DNA of 64,000 bases from Lepeophtheirus salmonis (GCF_016086655.4 NC_052136.2:7068001-7132000), one strand, 5' to 3'. Counted from the first letter of the stretch, positions 12,097 through 24,199 are shown. Notes: generated by a model not told the origin, from the letters alone. Translations and numbers: made by a program.

Positions 12097-14268
12097 TTAA
12101 AACTTTTGGTAACCATTTGATACAAAATACTTTTTCTTGACATTAAAGTTTAGACATTTCAAATACTCTTCATCATATTGTAAATACTCTTCGTCAATCA
12201 CTTCTACTCCTTCAATTATTTCTGCACATCTTTCATTCCCATCTTGCATATTATTTTCATCTTTCAAGCATTTTTGCTCTATAACATTGAATTTTAAAAT
12301 ACCCACTACTTCAGTTTTATACTTCAATGATTTATTCTTTGATGTTTTAATTATGTTTTTGAGACAATTAAAAAACATTTTATCACAATCACAATGAGCT
12401 CTAAAATAAAAAGTAAAAACATACTTAATACTATATTTAAAAATTGATATAAAATGTCTTGATACACTAAAATTGTTGATGTTTTGTATTTTATTGTTTG
12501 AAACTAAATATACATACAAACAAGCACTGGGTCTTGGTCCTTTTGTAATAATAATGTTTAAAGGACATAAAGTTTTATGTCACAAGATTTAAAATAAGTT
12601 CTAATAGTAAAAACAAAAATTGATATTTCTTTTTTATAAAAATGAAGATTTGGTCAATTTAAAAACGAAGAAAAACAAAATCGACGCAAACTTTTATAAA
12701 TGAATTTGATGAGTGAACAAAAATGAAAAACGGAAGAAAGACTTGATATTTTTGTAACATTATATTCAAATTTCTGAATAAGTTTAAATACCATAGATTC
12801 TTAACGATAGTTCATAACCTTCATTTGATATATGAGAAGATAGAAGTTGACGATAATTCGTCAAAGAGTACAATTGTGTTTCTAACTCAGTTATGTTAAA
12901 AATCATTTTAGCTTGCTTTTGTATTGATAAGCTATATAAATGGTTGAAATAATGAATTATACGTACATCTTTCGACCATATGAATTAATAATTCCGTATT
13001 TTTTATGGTTACTACTAATTTTAATTGGACAATAATGATAACCCCGACAGCATCGATCCACTCTTTCATATGATCCCAAATCCTCATAATCGGTCGCAAT
13101 ATCCTTAAACCCGCACCATTTAGTTCCTGAGATTACTCCCAACCATAAGGACAATTCCGACTTAGATTGTGCAGTAAAAGACTCCTTACGCTCTTCATGT
13201 ATAGATGAACATTTAATTATGGTTTGTAAAATAACCTGCATATTAACTTCTAGAATGCTGATTGCTTTAGGTTTGAGTTTTGCTAATATCTTATCCTTAT
13301 TAGGGTCATCTCTACAAACAAAATATAGTAAAAAATTATTAAGAACATTTTAATGTATTTATTTAATTAGTGAAAGTAGAGGTGAGCTGGGATAATAGCA
13401 ACAGTCCGTTTTTCTCAAACATAAAAAAATGGCTACAGCCATAAAATTTACATGACATGATTATTTTGAAAAAATCAATGATTTTTGTAAATTTATCCTT
13501 GATAAAATGGAGAAAAACTATTTTTTTGCGTAAACGTAGTTTTTTTTCAGGATCACTATTTTGTAATAATGCTGAATTATTGACTATTTCGCTTTCATTT
13601 ACTATAATTCTATTAAAATTCAAAACTCACTCAGTGAGGAGAAATTTGAGATATTGTAACGTGCAGTAGATAAGGGGTATTTACAGCAAGTGTTGCAATT
13701 TCCCTTGCATCGTTTACTCGTCTATTTTCTTTTATGTTGTTTAACTTCACATCAACAATGTTTTTAGTCAGAACAAGGCTTTGAAGAGTTTTTTGTGAGT
13801 CAACTTTATCCATCAAAATGCTGATTCCAAAGTCATTTATAATATAAAGCTCATACAATGTCAATCTAGAGAAAATTAACATTTAATCATTCAACATCAT
13901 GAAAAGTATATGTACTAATTCATCAAAAAACTATTATTTAATTTTTCTAACTTCCAACTCAAATTTGATATTTTTTAACTATTGTGACCATCCCTGGTGT
14001 TCAAATTTGGGGAGTCATGTCAAGGCACCTCGGAGTAATTGTGCCAAAAACAAAAAGTGCTGTAATTTGTCTCAGTATCACCTTATTATTTATTATTCAG
14101 GCCAACTCACCTATGGTTCACTCTATAGAGTCGACAGTGAGCTAGCTCATTGTTAGCCTTTTCAAAAGCTGCAATTGTTTCCTCATGATACATAACTGTT
14201 AAACTTTTGTTGTTTGCGTTTGCAAAATTTAGTAAAAAGATTATGATTAAGGCACTTATAATATTCAT
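12097..14268 (-). CDS. group III secreted phospholipase A2-like, copy A, catalytic dyad replaced
   Basis: This is a group III (bee-venom-type) sPLA2 homologue; active members cleave the sn-2 ester of phospholipids outside the cell. My exon model on the minus strand is 14268-14111, 13865-13685, 13497-13457, 13311-12967 and 12400-12097, 342 codons plus stop. The third exon is the least certain. Exon 1 encodes a hydrophobic signal peptide (start at 14268; an upstream in-frame ATG lies at 14325), then the family's strand with ET(I)A and a cysteine. Exon 4 has the calcium-loop segment GTKWCGF but reads WCGFK where the family usually has WCGxG. The active-site stretch reads CCRGYHYC where its neighbours read CCR(T/A)HDHC, so the catalytic His is Tyr and the paired Asp is His. 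Exon 5 carries the AHCDCD cysteine block but a weak C-terminal domain. Length and intron phases match copy B. It is probably not an enzyme; it could be a binding or decoy paralogue, or a recent pseudogene. Confidence 0.7.
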
Positions 14269-14548
14269 ATTCAATGTCATAGAAAATGATAACATCAAAT
14301 GAAAAAAAATTAATAAAAGAATCATATTTCGTTTTATATTAAGAATTATTTTATAGTAAAGAAGAAAAAATATGACGCTTATAATTCATAGTACAATGAC
14401 ATTATACAAAAAAAAAATAGAAATACAATTTTAGTAAAAATGTAATTTTTAATTCTGTTTTATTCAAATCTTATATATACAATAATAAACATTTGAATCC
14501 TCCTCCTCCTCCATTTTTTTCTGCTTAGCGACAGTTTTTATTAGGTGA

Positions 14549-14685
14549 ACACTTATGATAATTCAATCTCTTCAATAACTTTTCAGTTAGTAACATGAAT
14601 GAGAGATTGTATTAACCTGTTAATTCGTCTTGGATTGCATAAACACTAATGAGAATTCAATTTGTTCAATACTTTTTCAGGTGTA
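14549..14685 (+). repeat. pair of about 42 bp direct repeats
   Basis: AACACTTATGATAATTCAAT, CTCTTCAATAACTTTTCAG and AACACTAATGAGAATTCAAT, TTGTTCAATACTTTTTCAG are direct repeats about 90 bp apart, in the non-coding stretch upstream of sPLA2 copy A. Confidence 0.5.
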
Positions 14686-15299
14686 GGTTGGTTTCAGTAT
14701 CCTGCTAGTTAAGTAATGAGGAACTTGACTATCATTTATCATAGGATAATATAAACTATGTATTCCATGTTCCGTAGGCCTTGCACTTGAACAATAAAAA
14801 AATAGCAGCCTAATACATTATAGATATATTTTTTTATAAAGACCATAAAATTATATTATTTGGTTTAAAAAAAAAAAAGATTTTTTGTCTTGTTTTAAAA
14901 AACTTCAATAATTTTTTTCTTCTTAAATAATCGTTAATGTAACCTCGACAATCCAAAAAAGGCTTCCCAATTTTTTGTTGCTCATGATAAAACCAACCCC
15001 GCTTAGGGTTTCCACCTTAATGAAAAAAATAAGAGTGCTGCACGAAATTATTGTCTAAAAAAAGTATTTGCAATTATTTTCTTTGAAGAACCAAACTTGT
15101 AATTATTTTTCGGATTTGAATAATGCACTGCATTACACTGCACTAGAGGGAGAGAAAGGCAACAAACCATGCAAAATTTTACGGATAACTAAGGATATAA
15201 GCCCATTCTGGGGAGAAATGAAGTAATTAATGGGGAATTGGCAACTAAAGTTTTAAAAAGAATGGAATAGCAAGAACCAGTTTTAGAGAATAGTATATA

Positions 15300-15480
15300 G
15301 GCAAAAATATCGGATACCACTTTTAAAAGAAAGATATCGTTTTTTGGAGAGGTTTTTAATAAAAATTGTCAATTTACGCCAAATGAGATTTTAGAAAGAG
15401 TAAGAATTTTAAAAAGAGTTGTTCTTAATAGAAGAGAAATTGGCCCTAGGGATGTTTTTTTTTTAATTATATGAAAATGA
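15300..15480 (+). pseudogene. weak coding-like stretch
   Basis: The plus strand is open through ISDTTFKRKISFFGEVFNKN, CQFTPNEILERVRILKRVVL and NRREIGPRD, with no start codon and no recognisable motif. The charged helical composition suggests a decayed element rather than random sequence. Confidence 0.2.
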
Positions 15481-16128
15481 TGGGAAACAATAGGCTGATA
15501 ATTTTTTTAGTGGCCAAATAAAGAAAAGGAAATATAGGATTGGCTTTAATGCCTAGGCTGGAGAGATTATAAGAACAGCGGAAAAAAGAACGTGTTTCTT
15601 CTGTCAACAATCACTCAAGACATCTCAACATTTTTTATTCAAGTGTACTCATATTATTACTATAATAAACCAAGTGATTGTCTTTTTTTTTCTCTCTTTT
15701 TTTTAAATTTTAATTTGAAAATTATCCATAAAGATTTTTGTTATTTTTATACCGCCCAATCAAGTGGAAATAAATTACATAACTGCAAAAGTACAAGTTC
15801 TGTTATATAAATTTAGATGCACAAAAACAAAATTGCCCAAGGATTTTACGATAATTTCGAAGAATATTGAGTTTTAATATGTTAAATAATTAAAAGTATG
15901 TTTTTATAAAATAATAAGCGGAAATTTAGTAGTATGGAGGTTGAAAATTTGCAATATTTCATCAATTTGAAGGAATTTACACATGAAAATAGAATATGAT
16001 GTTAAACTTTTATACAAGTGAGGTAACAAGGTGAGATAATTTAAAAAGTATTGATAAAAGTATACTTATATCAATATGGTAAGAGTAGGATTTATCATAC
16101 AAATACAAAGTAAATTTTCCAGACTAAT

Positions 16129-17958
16129 TCAAACTTGAAGATGATGGATTACATACTCTGGAACTGCTGTGTAGTCAATGGTCCACTTCACACAAGGTTG
16201 ATCACGAGAAACTTTTTCTTCTACATAAAAGAGCAAATCAAAGTAGCTCTTCTCTTTCATCAACACCTTTGGATTTTTGTTCTTTAAGCGAGTCCCATTC
16301 TTAGTTAAAATCTCAATACAGATCTTCGGGTACAATGTTGATATGCACTTGACTGCAGCAATATTAAAATATATTTTTTTAATATTCTTTATCGCTACCG
16401 TTGCTACAGAATCATTCTTTTTTTCTGCATTATTCAAACAACGATAAAACATTGAGTCACAGTCGCAATGAGATCTAGAAAAGAAATGAGTTTTTGAATT
16501 TCTGAATTTGTTGTATAAGTAAATATGTATCCTGTTACTCTACAATGTATAGGGATGAAAGTTAAAAATCCCATAGTTAAGTTGATAAGCACTGACACTG
16601 ATAGGACAATGATCGTGTGTTCGACAACAGGCATCTACATTTTCAATTTCTCCAAGATCTTCAAACTCTTTCGCAATATTTCCAAATCCACACCACTTTG
16701 TTCCCGGAGAAATCCCAGCAAAAATAGTTTCAATTTTTGTAATAGGCTTTATTTCATTATAATCTCTCACATTCCTCTTTGATTCGTCAAATTCTTGACA
16801 ATATTCAAGGACAATTAGTATTTCCTTCAAATTTATTTGAATACTGTGAGCTCCTTTTGATACTTCAAGTTTCTTCAATAATTTGTTCTTCCCATCAACA
16901 TCTCTATAGAAAGTTTAATTAAAGAAGAACTAAGTGTATCATATTTATCTATTATATTAAAAAAAGTGCTTTTATTGATCATTCTATTATTTTGATTCAA
17001 AGAATAAAAATCTTTAAAATGATTCCTGAATGGAACATTCCCCCAAATCAGTAATATGATTTAAAAAAATAAGTTTCGTACAAATAAGGTTTTCACGATA
17101 AATTTACACAATAAATTAGTGTAGTTTAAAGCTTATCAAGAGCAGCAAAAATAAAAAAAATGAATTGCTATAATGAAAGTTAAATATGCATATTAAACTT
17201 AATATGCATATTCAATTCGAGCACGCTTGTCATCAATTAAAAACTTCAAACGATGCAGAAAGGACTTGCAGGAAGCAAAAAGTTCCGAAGTGGGTATCAT
17301 GGCACAATACTTATTAATATCGACCAGCAATGTAATGATAAAATTTTAAGGACATATAGAACTTTTAAGACAAGACAGATTGAGATCCCTTTTATGTTTT
17401 TTAGAACTTTGAATGAAATACATTTAGTTTATGTTAGTAATTTTACGTGGTATGTTCCTTCATGTGTGACCCCGATTTTAACTGCAAAATGTATTCTACC
17501 CATTCAAAGGACCTTTTCCCTGAACGTGATTGCCTCCCGACTACAGCCGAAGCAGCTTTTAGGCCTTCCACTTCCGCCTGGAAGATATCATTGCCGCTAA
17601 GGGCTGTTAAATTAATTATTAAAAGAGCTCATACACATTTATATTTATATTATTTATTTTGTTAATATTAAATTGTTAAAGTTTAAAATTCAAAATTTGT
17701 TAATTTTAATGGAACACTCCTTATGTTTTGTTCACATAATACTCAGAATAAAAAGTTAATAAATATTTCTTACTTGTTATGAACGTTGAAAAGTTCACAA
17801 TTTGTTATAATGTTTCCTTTAAAAGCAACATATGCAACTGTTTTTTCAAAATACAAAATAAGATTGTTCAAGTCATTAGTTGATAACTCCACGAGTTTGA
17901 TTGAGAAGAAAAATAGTATGATAGGAAATAGTCTTCCATCAGATGGCATGGCAATCAA
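16129..17958 (-). CDS. group III secreted phospholipase A2, copy B, intact active site
   Basis: This four-exon sPLA2 homologue has exons at 17958-17774, 17596-17447, 16903-16544 and 16474-16129, giving 346 codons plus stop with every junction in phase (2/1). Exon 1 holds a signal peptide with core FPIILFFFSIK; either ATG at 17958 or 17949 is possible. It is followed by the conserved strand ending in NCELF. Exon 3 has the full calcium loop (TKWCGFG) and the catalytic motif CCRTHDHCP with both His and Asp present. Exon 4 opens with SHCDCD, the next cysteine block of the family, and ends in a cysteine-tryptophan segment (CVKWTIDY) also present in copy C. The final intron is 69 bp. The gene lies between copies A and C on the same strand. 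Exon 2 (GNDIFQAEVEGLK...) has no recognisable motif and rests on splice sites and phase alone. The product should be secreted and calcium-dependent, on family knowledge. Confidence 0.8.
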
Positions 17959-18339
17959 ATCTATGATTGAGTGGAATAGTAAAGAGTTTAAAGGATATTG
18001 AAGTATGCTAATTTTAAGTTAATCCTTTATGAGGAAAAATGTATAAGAATTAAATTTTATTGCCTTTAAGTATCAAATTAAGTTCTAGCTTAATTACTCC
18101 GTAACTTGAGTTTTTTTATTAGGATACTATGAAGTTAAAAGAAAATACGTCAAGTTAAAATTTTATAAATGACATTCAACACTTTTCTTATGATAATAGA
18201 ATAACTTTTAATTCCCCGTTACTTCCATTCAAATCCTATTGTGATAACATTGCAAAGATTAAAACAGTTATTTTATTAGTTTAAAAACTTTATTTGTCCT
18301 AAGTACTGGGTATACAAATTATCTATGCCACCACTTTGA

Positions 18340-18956
18340 CAAGCTCTCTTGGGCTTTTTTTTTTTGTTAAATAGCTGTTCAAACCTGCACCAGTTGAAAA
18401 AAAAGGAATCGTTTGACGAATTCGTTGTCCCAAATATTTTGAAAAGGTACAGTGTCCTTCGCACCAAGAGCGACAACTTGGACGTGATAGAGCCCAGAAT
18501 CGATATGGTTGCCAATTGGAGGACATACATATGGCAGTAGGATTTGGCTCCCAGCTACACCTAAAAAAAAAAATTATCAAATGGCTCCAAGACAATTTTG
18601 ACGACTTCATCTCGCTTGACTTTTGCTCTACAAATTTGACAGATCTGAATCCAATGGATTTTTGATTTTTTTAGGGACACGATCGAACGATACACCAACC
18701 GAACCTCCTACAACACCAAATACAAACTAATCAGTGGGATCAAGAAGGAATTAAGGATTTGATAAGGGACCAAGTAGAGACGGCCTGCTTGCACTTTCCG
18801 TCTCGTATAGAGGCTGGAGGTGATTTTATTGAATAAAATAAATTAGAATCCTTCAAAGTTTCAGAATCTGTTTTTTTTTAATTTGATAATTGGTTAAAGA
18901 AAAAAAGGTGTTTGAAATAAAATCTTTTTGTCCCTGCAAATAGCTTTCAGACCCTG
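18340..18956 (+). mobile_element. mariner-like element relic (3' part)
   Basis: The plus strand encodes WRTYIWQ, a stop, then DLAPSYT, the second catalytic Asp region, with the Gln before the Asp turned into a stop. It continues KWLQDNFDDFISLDF and TDLNPMDF, the third Asp region. The C-terminus RDQVETACLHFPSRIEAGGDFIE, followed by a stop, is typical of these transposases. Two more stops interrupt DF*FF*GHD. The right end is TGTCCCTGCAAATAGCTTTC, then AGACCCTG, before a TA dinucleotide at 18957-18958. No matching left terminal repeat was seen, so it is truncated. It sits between sPLA2 copies B and C. Confidence 0.7.
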
Positions 18957-19559
18957 TAGTTGCTATATATAACCATTAAAAAACAAATCTATTAAATTTT
19001 TACAATTATTTTGTATACCTGTGAATTAATAGTTCAGAAAAGTAGTTGGAGAAAATAATATTAAATTGTTAAACAGTGGATGGTAGATTATATCTAAATT
19101 ATTAAATCATTATTTATCAAGACATGCTTTGTGCGAGTAAAACAATTTTTATCTTCTTTTTTCATATCCATCGTTGGGAAGGATCAATAATAAGAACGTA
19201 TCAAAAACATCCATTGAAACTACGATAATTAATTTTATAAATAAATCAGAAACTAATGAAGTATCATTGCCAAAAATTGGATAGAGGAAGTATATGATAA
19301 ATTAGGAATTTACATGAAAGACGGAGGAAAAATATGATACATACAAAGTATTAAGATATTATTTCAGTCGTGGAGGTGTAAAAACACCACATTGGTTATA
19401 ACTGGCGCTTACTCATATGTGTTTCTACTCATCAAATTGTAGTAAAATCAAAAATGAAATACGATAATTGTACTTCACACTGTTAAATCAATAATGAATA
19501 TTTAAAGAGATACATAAAATGCATATAAATTTTTATATTCATTGAATTAGTGTTGCCTC

Positions 19560-19755
19560 AGTACTTTTTTATTCTGACCAGTCTAGTCTTAGGACCAGCT
19601 TTTATGACTGTTGGTCCTTCGGAATTATAATAAAGTTCATCAACGTCATAAAGGATTGAATTTTATAAGTTTTAGGACTGACTTACAGGATTGAACTGCA
19701 CCAAACCATGACTGAAGTAGACAGGGCAGTAGTCTTCACTCCTAAATAATGAGCG
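19560..19755. repeat. dispersed non-autonomous element, copy 1
   Basis: From AGTGTTGCCTCAGTACTTTT to CACTCCTAAATAATGAGCGA, then CACAATACT. The order of GTCTAGTCTTAGGACC, TAAGTTTTAGGACTG and CAGTAGTCTTCACTCCTAAA matches the stretch at 37665-37890. The ends look weakly inverted (AGTGTTG and the reverse of CACAATACT). Confidence 0.4.
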
Positions 19756-20109
19756 ACACAATACTACATAGAATAATAAAATTAATATATTTTCATTTAA
19801 TTATCCAAATTTTTATTCATAGCTATCACACTCATTGATAACTCAAAAAACAATCGATTTTGTATAGATACCTACATTTAATAAACTTTTTTGCTTCTTT
19901 TTTAGAGTTCCCGTATGACTCGAGCTCGAAAAATCTCGACTTACTAGAGTCAACAATTTTCTGAAAACTGCTCAAAATCATCCAAAATGTTATTTGAAAA
20001 CTCAACTAAACTCAAACAATCAAAAATCCAAAGATTTAAGTGAAGATTAATTCAAAACATCGAAGTTACATCTAAATTAAAAAATAATATTTAATCTATA
20101 TTAATACAA

Positions 20110-20385
20110 CAAAGCTTGTCTTTCTGTCTGTATGAATATAAGAAAAAAAAGTTACTGGGTGCACTGTATATAGTGCTCCATGATGTATATCATGGAGCAC
20201 ATTTTGATTTAAGAAATAAAAATGTAGTCGTATTAAAGAAATATTGCAGGAGTGTGTGCCTATAGCATCAAACTTGTATACAGTTGTGATCCTGGATGTA
20301 TGTATATCATATACATATTTTTGATCTAAGAAATAATAATGTATTTGTATTAATTAAATATTGCAGGCGTGTGCATGTATAACTA
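20110..20385 (+). repeat. dispersed repeat with ACTGGGTGCACTGTATATAG core, copy 1
   Basis: The core starts at about 20155 and runs TGCTCCATGATGTATATCAT, ATTTTGATTTAAGAAATAA, GTAGTCGTATTAA, ATATTGCAGG and GTGTG. A second, partial copy follows at about 20285-20380. Related copies are at 39820-39905, 50895-51095, 54480-54600 and, weakly, 42500-42560. Copies 1 and 3 also share the preceding atctatattaata...tgtatgaat stretch. Non-coding. Confidence 0.6.
20173..20200. repeat. perfect 12 bp hairpin
   Basis: GTGCTCCATGAT, GTAT, ATCATGGAGCAC: two perfect 12-base arms with a 4-base loop. It lies inside copy 1 of the dispersed repeat. The other copies carry only the left arm in diverged form. Confidence 0.8.
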
Positions 20386-20770
20386 TTTCTGTTTTATTTA
20401 TTTATTGGTTTATTATGTATATGCTCATAATTAATGTGCATTTTAAATCTATGTTAAAATGTGAATTAAATGTAAGCTTTGATATATTAAAATGATTTTT
20501 TTTGTTTTATTTTTCAGCACTCTTAAGACTTAGTATTCATAAGTCATTCTAACATATAATTTTTTTTTACTTTTTCTAATGTTGAGGTATATTTAGGATG
20601 AATAAAGTAAAAAAACAAGTCTAAAAATGTCAAGAAGAAGTACTTTTTGTAGGTCAAAGTTGTAAACGGGTCATTTTGAACCGTAAGAGGAATCGAGGGT
20701 TAATGAATGAGCTTGAACTTTACTCACTTTATGACAATGTCATAAGACAGAGGATTTATTATTCATATGG

Positions 20771-21247
20771 TGTTGTGATATAATGTATTGATGATCAGTA
20801 AATAATATAATGTAATAGAATGGTGTATATAAAAATATTAATAATCAGTCTTCATTATTATTATATCGTTCTATGCAAAATATGGCGCAGTTGGTAGGGT
20901 ATTGAAGATTGAACGAGAAAGATTCAAGACTGCATACGAAAGATGAATTGGAAGAATAAAAACGAATTTTGATAGAGAAGTTCAAGATGTCAGAAGAAAA
21001 TTTATCGGGCGACGAAGATAAGAATGATGATCCGATAATGACAATGAAAATTTTGACGGAAGAGCAAAAACGAGCTCTTAAGGAGTTGAATAGAATAGAT
21101 AAACAAAACCGTGAAATGGTGAAAATGAGCCAATTTTGTATGCTCTATAACAAAACTACTCAACTGGAAGCGTTGTGGTCCCAAACTAGAACTTCTTTGT
21201 GTTGTGGTTGGACTCAATGCTTCAGAATAAAAAATATTTTTTTATAA
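20771..21247 (+). mobile_element. truncated Ty3/gypsy-like LTR retrotransposon: LTR, primer-binding site, Gag start
   Basis: A candidate LTR runs from TGTTGTGATATAATG at 20771 to ...CTATGCA at 20877, starting TG and ending CA, with a TATA-like tgtatataaaaata inside. Five bases later, at 20883, comes TGGCGCAGTTGGTAGGG. This resembles the tRNA-Ser-type primer-binding site of gypsy-group elements. From 20969 or 20987 an acidic and lysine-rich reading frame (MSEENLSGDEDKND...) begins where Gag should. It ends at 21247 and nothing after it resembles Gag or Pol, so the element is truncated. The LTR borders are a guess without the second LTR. Confidence 0.5.
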
Positions 21248-22149
21248 CATGAAAGTCTTAATCACAAATTTTTGAAACCAGGTCCTACCCTATGTATAGG
21301 ACAATGCTGAGGCTTCATTGAGAGGGCAGGAAAAATTGTTCCTTATAAAAATTTCCCTTTACAATATAACTACATGTAATTTTGCCGGAAAAACATTCGC
21401 CATCGTAAATTTTGTCACATACCTTTTGGGCTCTTCGAAATATCGCCGCATCAAAAATTTCTGCCTTTTGTAATTTTATATTATAGGTTCAAACTGTACC
21501 TTAAGTATTTACTGTTCATACATTCATTTCTTTCTATCAATGAAGATTTTTACATTTCTTCAAGCACCAAGTAGGACCAAGACTATGAGTATGGAGTAAC
21601 TAGTCAATTAATTATTTCGAAATAGACTTATGATCCCGAATTTGTCACTCCTTTACCCTTATAGATACTATTTTTATTTTATTTAATCCCTATTTACCAT
21701 TTTTCTTTTTCTTCAGATCTATAGATAGCTGACATACAATGTTATACACTAAAAGTAACGTTCAAACCTAAAATATAAGTCAACGTAAAAAGAAAGCGTA
21801 TATATCATGTGTTAAAATATCCAAGAAGGGAAATGCCCAGAGGCGAAAATGTTGGTGGAAAAGTTATTGGTCACTCTAACGCATGACATAAGACGTCGTA
21901 CCTATTGCATACAGTGGAACTTGTCTAATTGAATCTTTCTACGCCATAATGGTTGAGTAGCCCTTTAATTTATTTTAAGGCCTTTCACTAAAATTATTGA
22001 ATGCAATATTCAGATTTTACTTGTCGATATAAAATAATGTAAAAATTAAATTATTTTTTTATATCTATTATATTCTTTGGTTTTTGTTCCATAAAAGTTC
22101 TGAATGCATTGTGAAGGCTAAAATTCAAGTTTTTATAACATGATTAGTA

Positions 22150-23286
22150 TTAAAATCGTTTTTTGGGACGCACTTGAAAATATTTAGGCTCTCTTGACAT
22201 ATCAACAGTCCATTTAATACATTTATCCGTTCGTTCATTATTGTTGGAGTTTCCATCATTGCTCTGTCCAAAATTGAAAGATCGACGGAAGCGATGTAAG
22301 GGTATGTTGGGCTGCCTATAGGTACTAGTAGCCTCATGTATTATGACGATCCCTTCCTCATTCATGGACTCAAGGCAATGAACAGGAAACTTTGGCTCAA
22401 TGCATTCGATACCAATAACATTAAAGTAAATGTTACCAATTGTATGAGCCTTTTGCAAAGGTGTATTTGTAGAATTTTCTCCTGTCACTAGCCTTTTTAG
22501 GCAGTTGTAGAATACATTGTCGCAGTAGCAATGGGATCTATAAAGAAATATACAAAACAATTACTTTTATTTGAAAATGAAGGCTTATTACTTGGTATAC
22601 GGATGAAAGTTAAATGTTCCATAATTTGATTGAAAGGCCTTCACTTTGACTGGACAATGATCATGAGCTCGGCAACATCGATCTAACTCCCCTTCGTCGC
22701 CAATATCATGATAATTAACAGCAATGTCATTGATTCCGCACCATTTTGTTCCGGGTACGATACCTGAGAATATACTCTTGAAATAAACGTCCTCAACATC
22801 TTCATCATCCTTCGTCTCTGGATCTTTTTTGATTATATTTGTAGTTTCATTTGGGTTTAAGACTTTGTCTAGGGTATTGCATGTATCTATAATAGAGGTC
22901 ATCTCTTGAAACGGGATTTCACGAATTACATCAGACTCCATTCCGAGACTTTCCAACAAGTTGTTCTTAATACTTTCATCCCTGAAATATGGATAAATAT
23001 TAGATAGTTAATTGATTTAAAAATAATTTGCTTCAAACATTACACAATTTTAAGAGAGCAAAATTTGGGTAAAGAATCATTTTTAAATTTTGGTAAGAAT
23101 ATGAGACTTAAAACACGACCTTGGTGATGTATTTGTGCATGTTCTAAGAAATGAAGGGGGAAAAATCTAGTGTCAAATAAGTTTTGTATTTTGGTTAAAT
23201 TAGATTCAATTGGAGGAGTTTGGGACTCTAATGTCGTGATGTTATTCAATATGTCAGTTTGATGTTGAGTTGTGATGGATGTTGCA
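22150..23286 (-). CDS. group III secreted phospholipase A2, copy C, core exons
   Basis: Three exons lie at 23286-23044, 22981-22592 and 22537-22150, split by introns of 62 and 54 bp with consistent 2/1 phases. The middle exon carries GTKWCGIND, so the calcium loop has Asn where copy B has Gly, and the catalytic motif CCRAHDHCP with His and Asp intact. The last exon starts SHCYCD, where copy B has SHCDCD, and continues to a C-terminal CIKWTVD segment. An acidic stretch (DDEDVEDV) precedes the calcium loop and is absent from the other copies. The first exon could begin at an ATG at 23318, just after an ATCAGT initiator-like site and an AT run, but that gives only a weak signal peptide. The alternative is a spliced start from the signal-peptide exon at 33012-33208, whose phase fits. 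Confidence 0.75.
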
Positions 23287-23727
23287 CTAATCAATTGAAA
23301 AAGCTTGTTGAAAAACATGGTTGCAATATATATATATATTGAACTGATGCTAATAGATCACTTAGCCTAACAAACACGGATAATTCACTACTACATGACG
23401 TATGTCTTAAAAATATGAGGCACTAAAAATGAAGAAAAACAAGTTATTGAAATATATGTACATAACATATTATTATAGATCCGAGAGAACATTTAAATTT
23501 GTGTCGTAGAAGTACGGGTCAAATTACAGGATAGCTATTTTTGAATTCCATAGTAACAATATCACACCAAAAAAAGTACAACTTTGTTTATTTCACGCTT
23601 TATTAAAGGCTTATCTTCCATATTTATTTGTAAACATTTTTGATCGGCTCATTCAGGTTTAACTCATTTTAAATTTACAATGCGACTGTCTAAAAAAGCT
23701 TCACTTCATATGTATCTATGATAGTTA

Positions 23728-24148
23728 CCAAGTGGTCCATTCAAATCTGAACACTTTGAATTTTAAACTTCAACAAGATTTAATTTATTAATTAACGGTA
23801 GAATTTCAACAATATTACTAATATACATGGATGTGTGCCTGAGCTCTCTTAATCATTAATGTAGTCACCCTTAGCGGCAATGATGGGTCCCAAGCCGCAG
23901 CGGAAGTCTGATGACCCTCTGCAGATGTAGTCCTTTGTCATGACGTCCCAGTGCTGTCTGATAGTGGCATTGAGGGCCTGAGTGTTTGGATGAGGACACT
24001 GCATGCCTTCTCCTCGACGTGCGCCCAAAAGGTTGGCATAAGGTCTATAGAGGGCAAAAGTGTCAAAAAAGAGTTCAAAAGAGTTTTGTAATAGAGGATA
24101 TGGGTTTCTTTCATTGCTGGTATCAAAAGTGGTCTCTCCACCCCACAT
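23728..24148 (-). mobile_element. mariner-like transposase C-terminal relic
   Basis: On the minus strand, a segment ends CPHPNTQALNATIRQHWDVM ... GPIIAAKGDYIND then a stop. This is the C-terminus of the same transposase lineage as the relic at 41.2-41.8 kb (AAFITPKRGYIED). The region before it is scrambled (LYRPYANLLGARRGEG instead of an SPDLNP-type motif), so at least one frameshift is present. A likely terminal repeat lies at 23728 (CCAAGTGGTCCATTCAAATC on the plus strand) after a TA. No left end was found. Confidence 0.6.
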
Positions 24149-24199
24149 GGCTATTTCAATCCACTTTTTTGATAGTTCTTTGGACAGTCTGATGAGAAA

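Noticed and set aside
13363..13623. whole 86-codon minus frame as one exon of sPLA2 copy A
   Set aside because: Its phases do not fit the neighbouring exons; only the 13497-13457 part joins in frame with usable splice sites.
17253..17600. 115-codon plus-strand reading frame as a gene
   Set aside because: It is mostly the opposite strand of sPLA2 copy B exon 2 and its intron; splice sites and phase support the minus strand.
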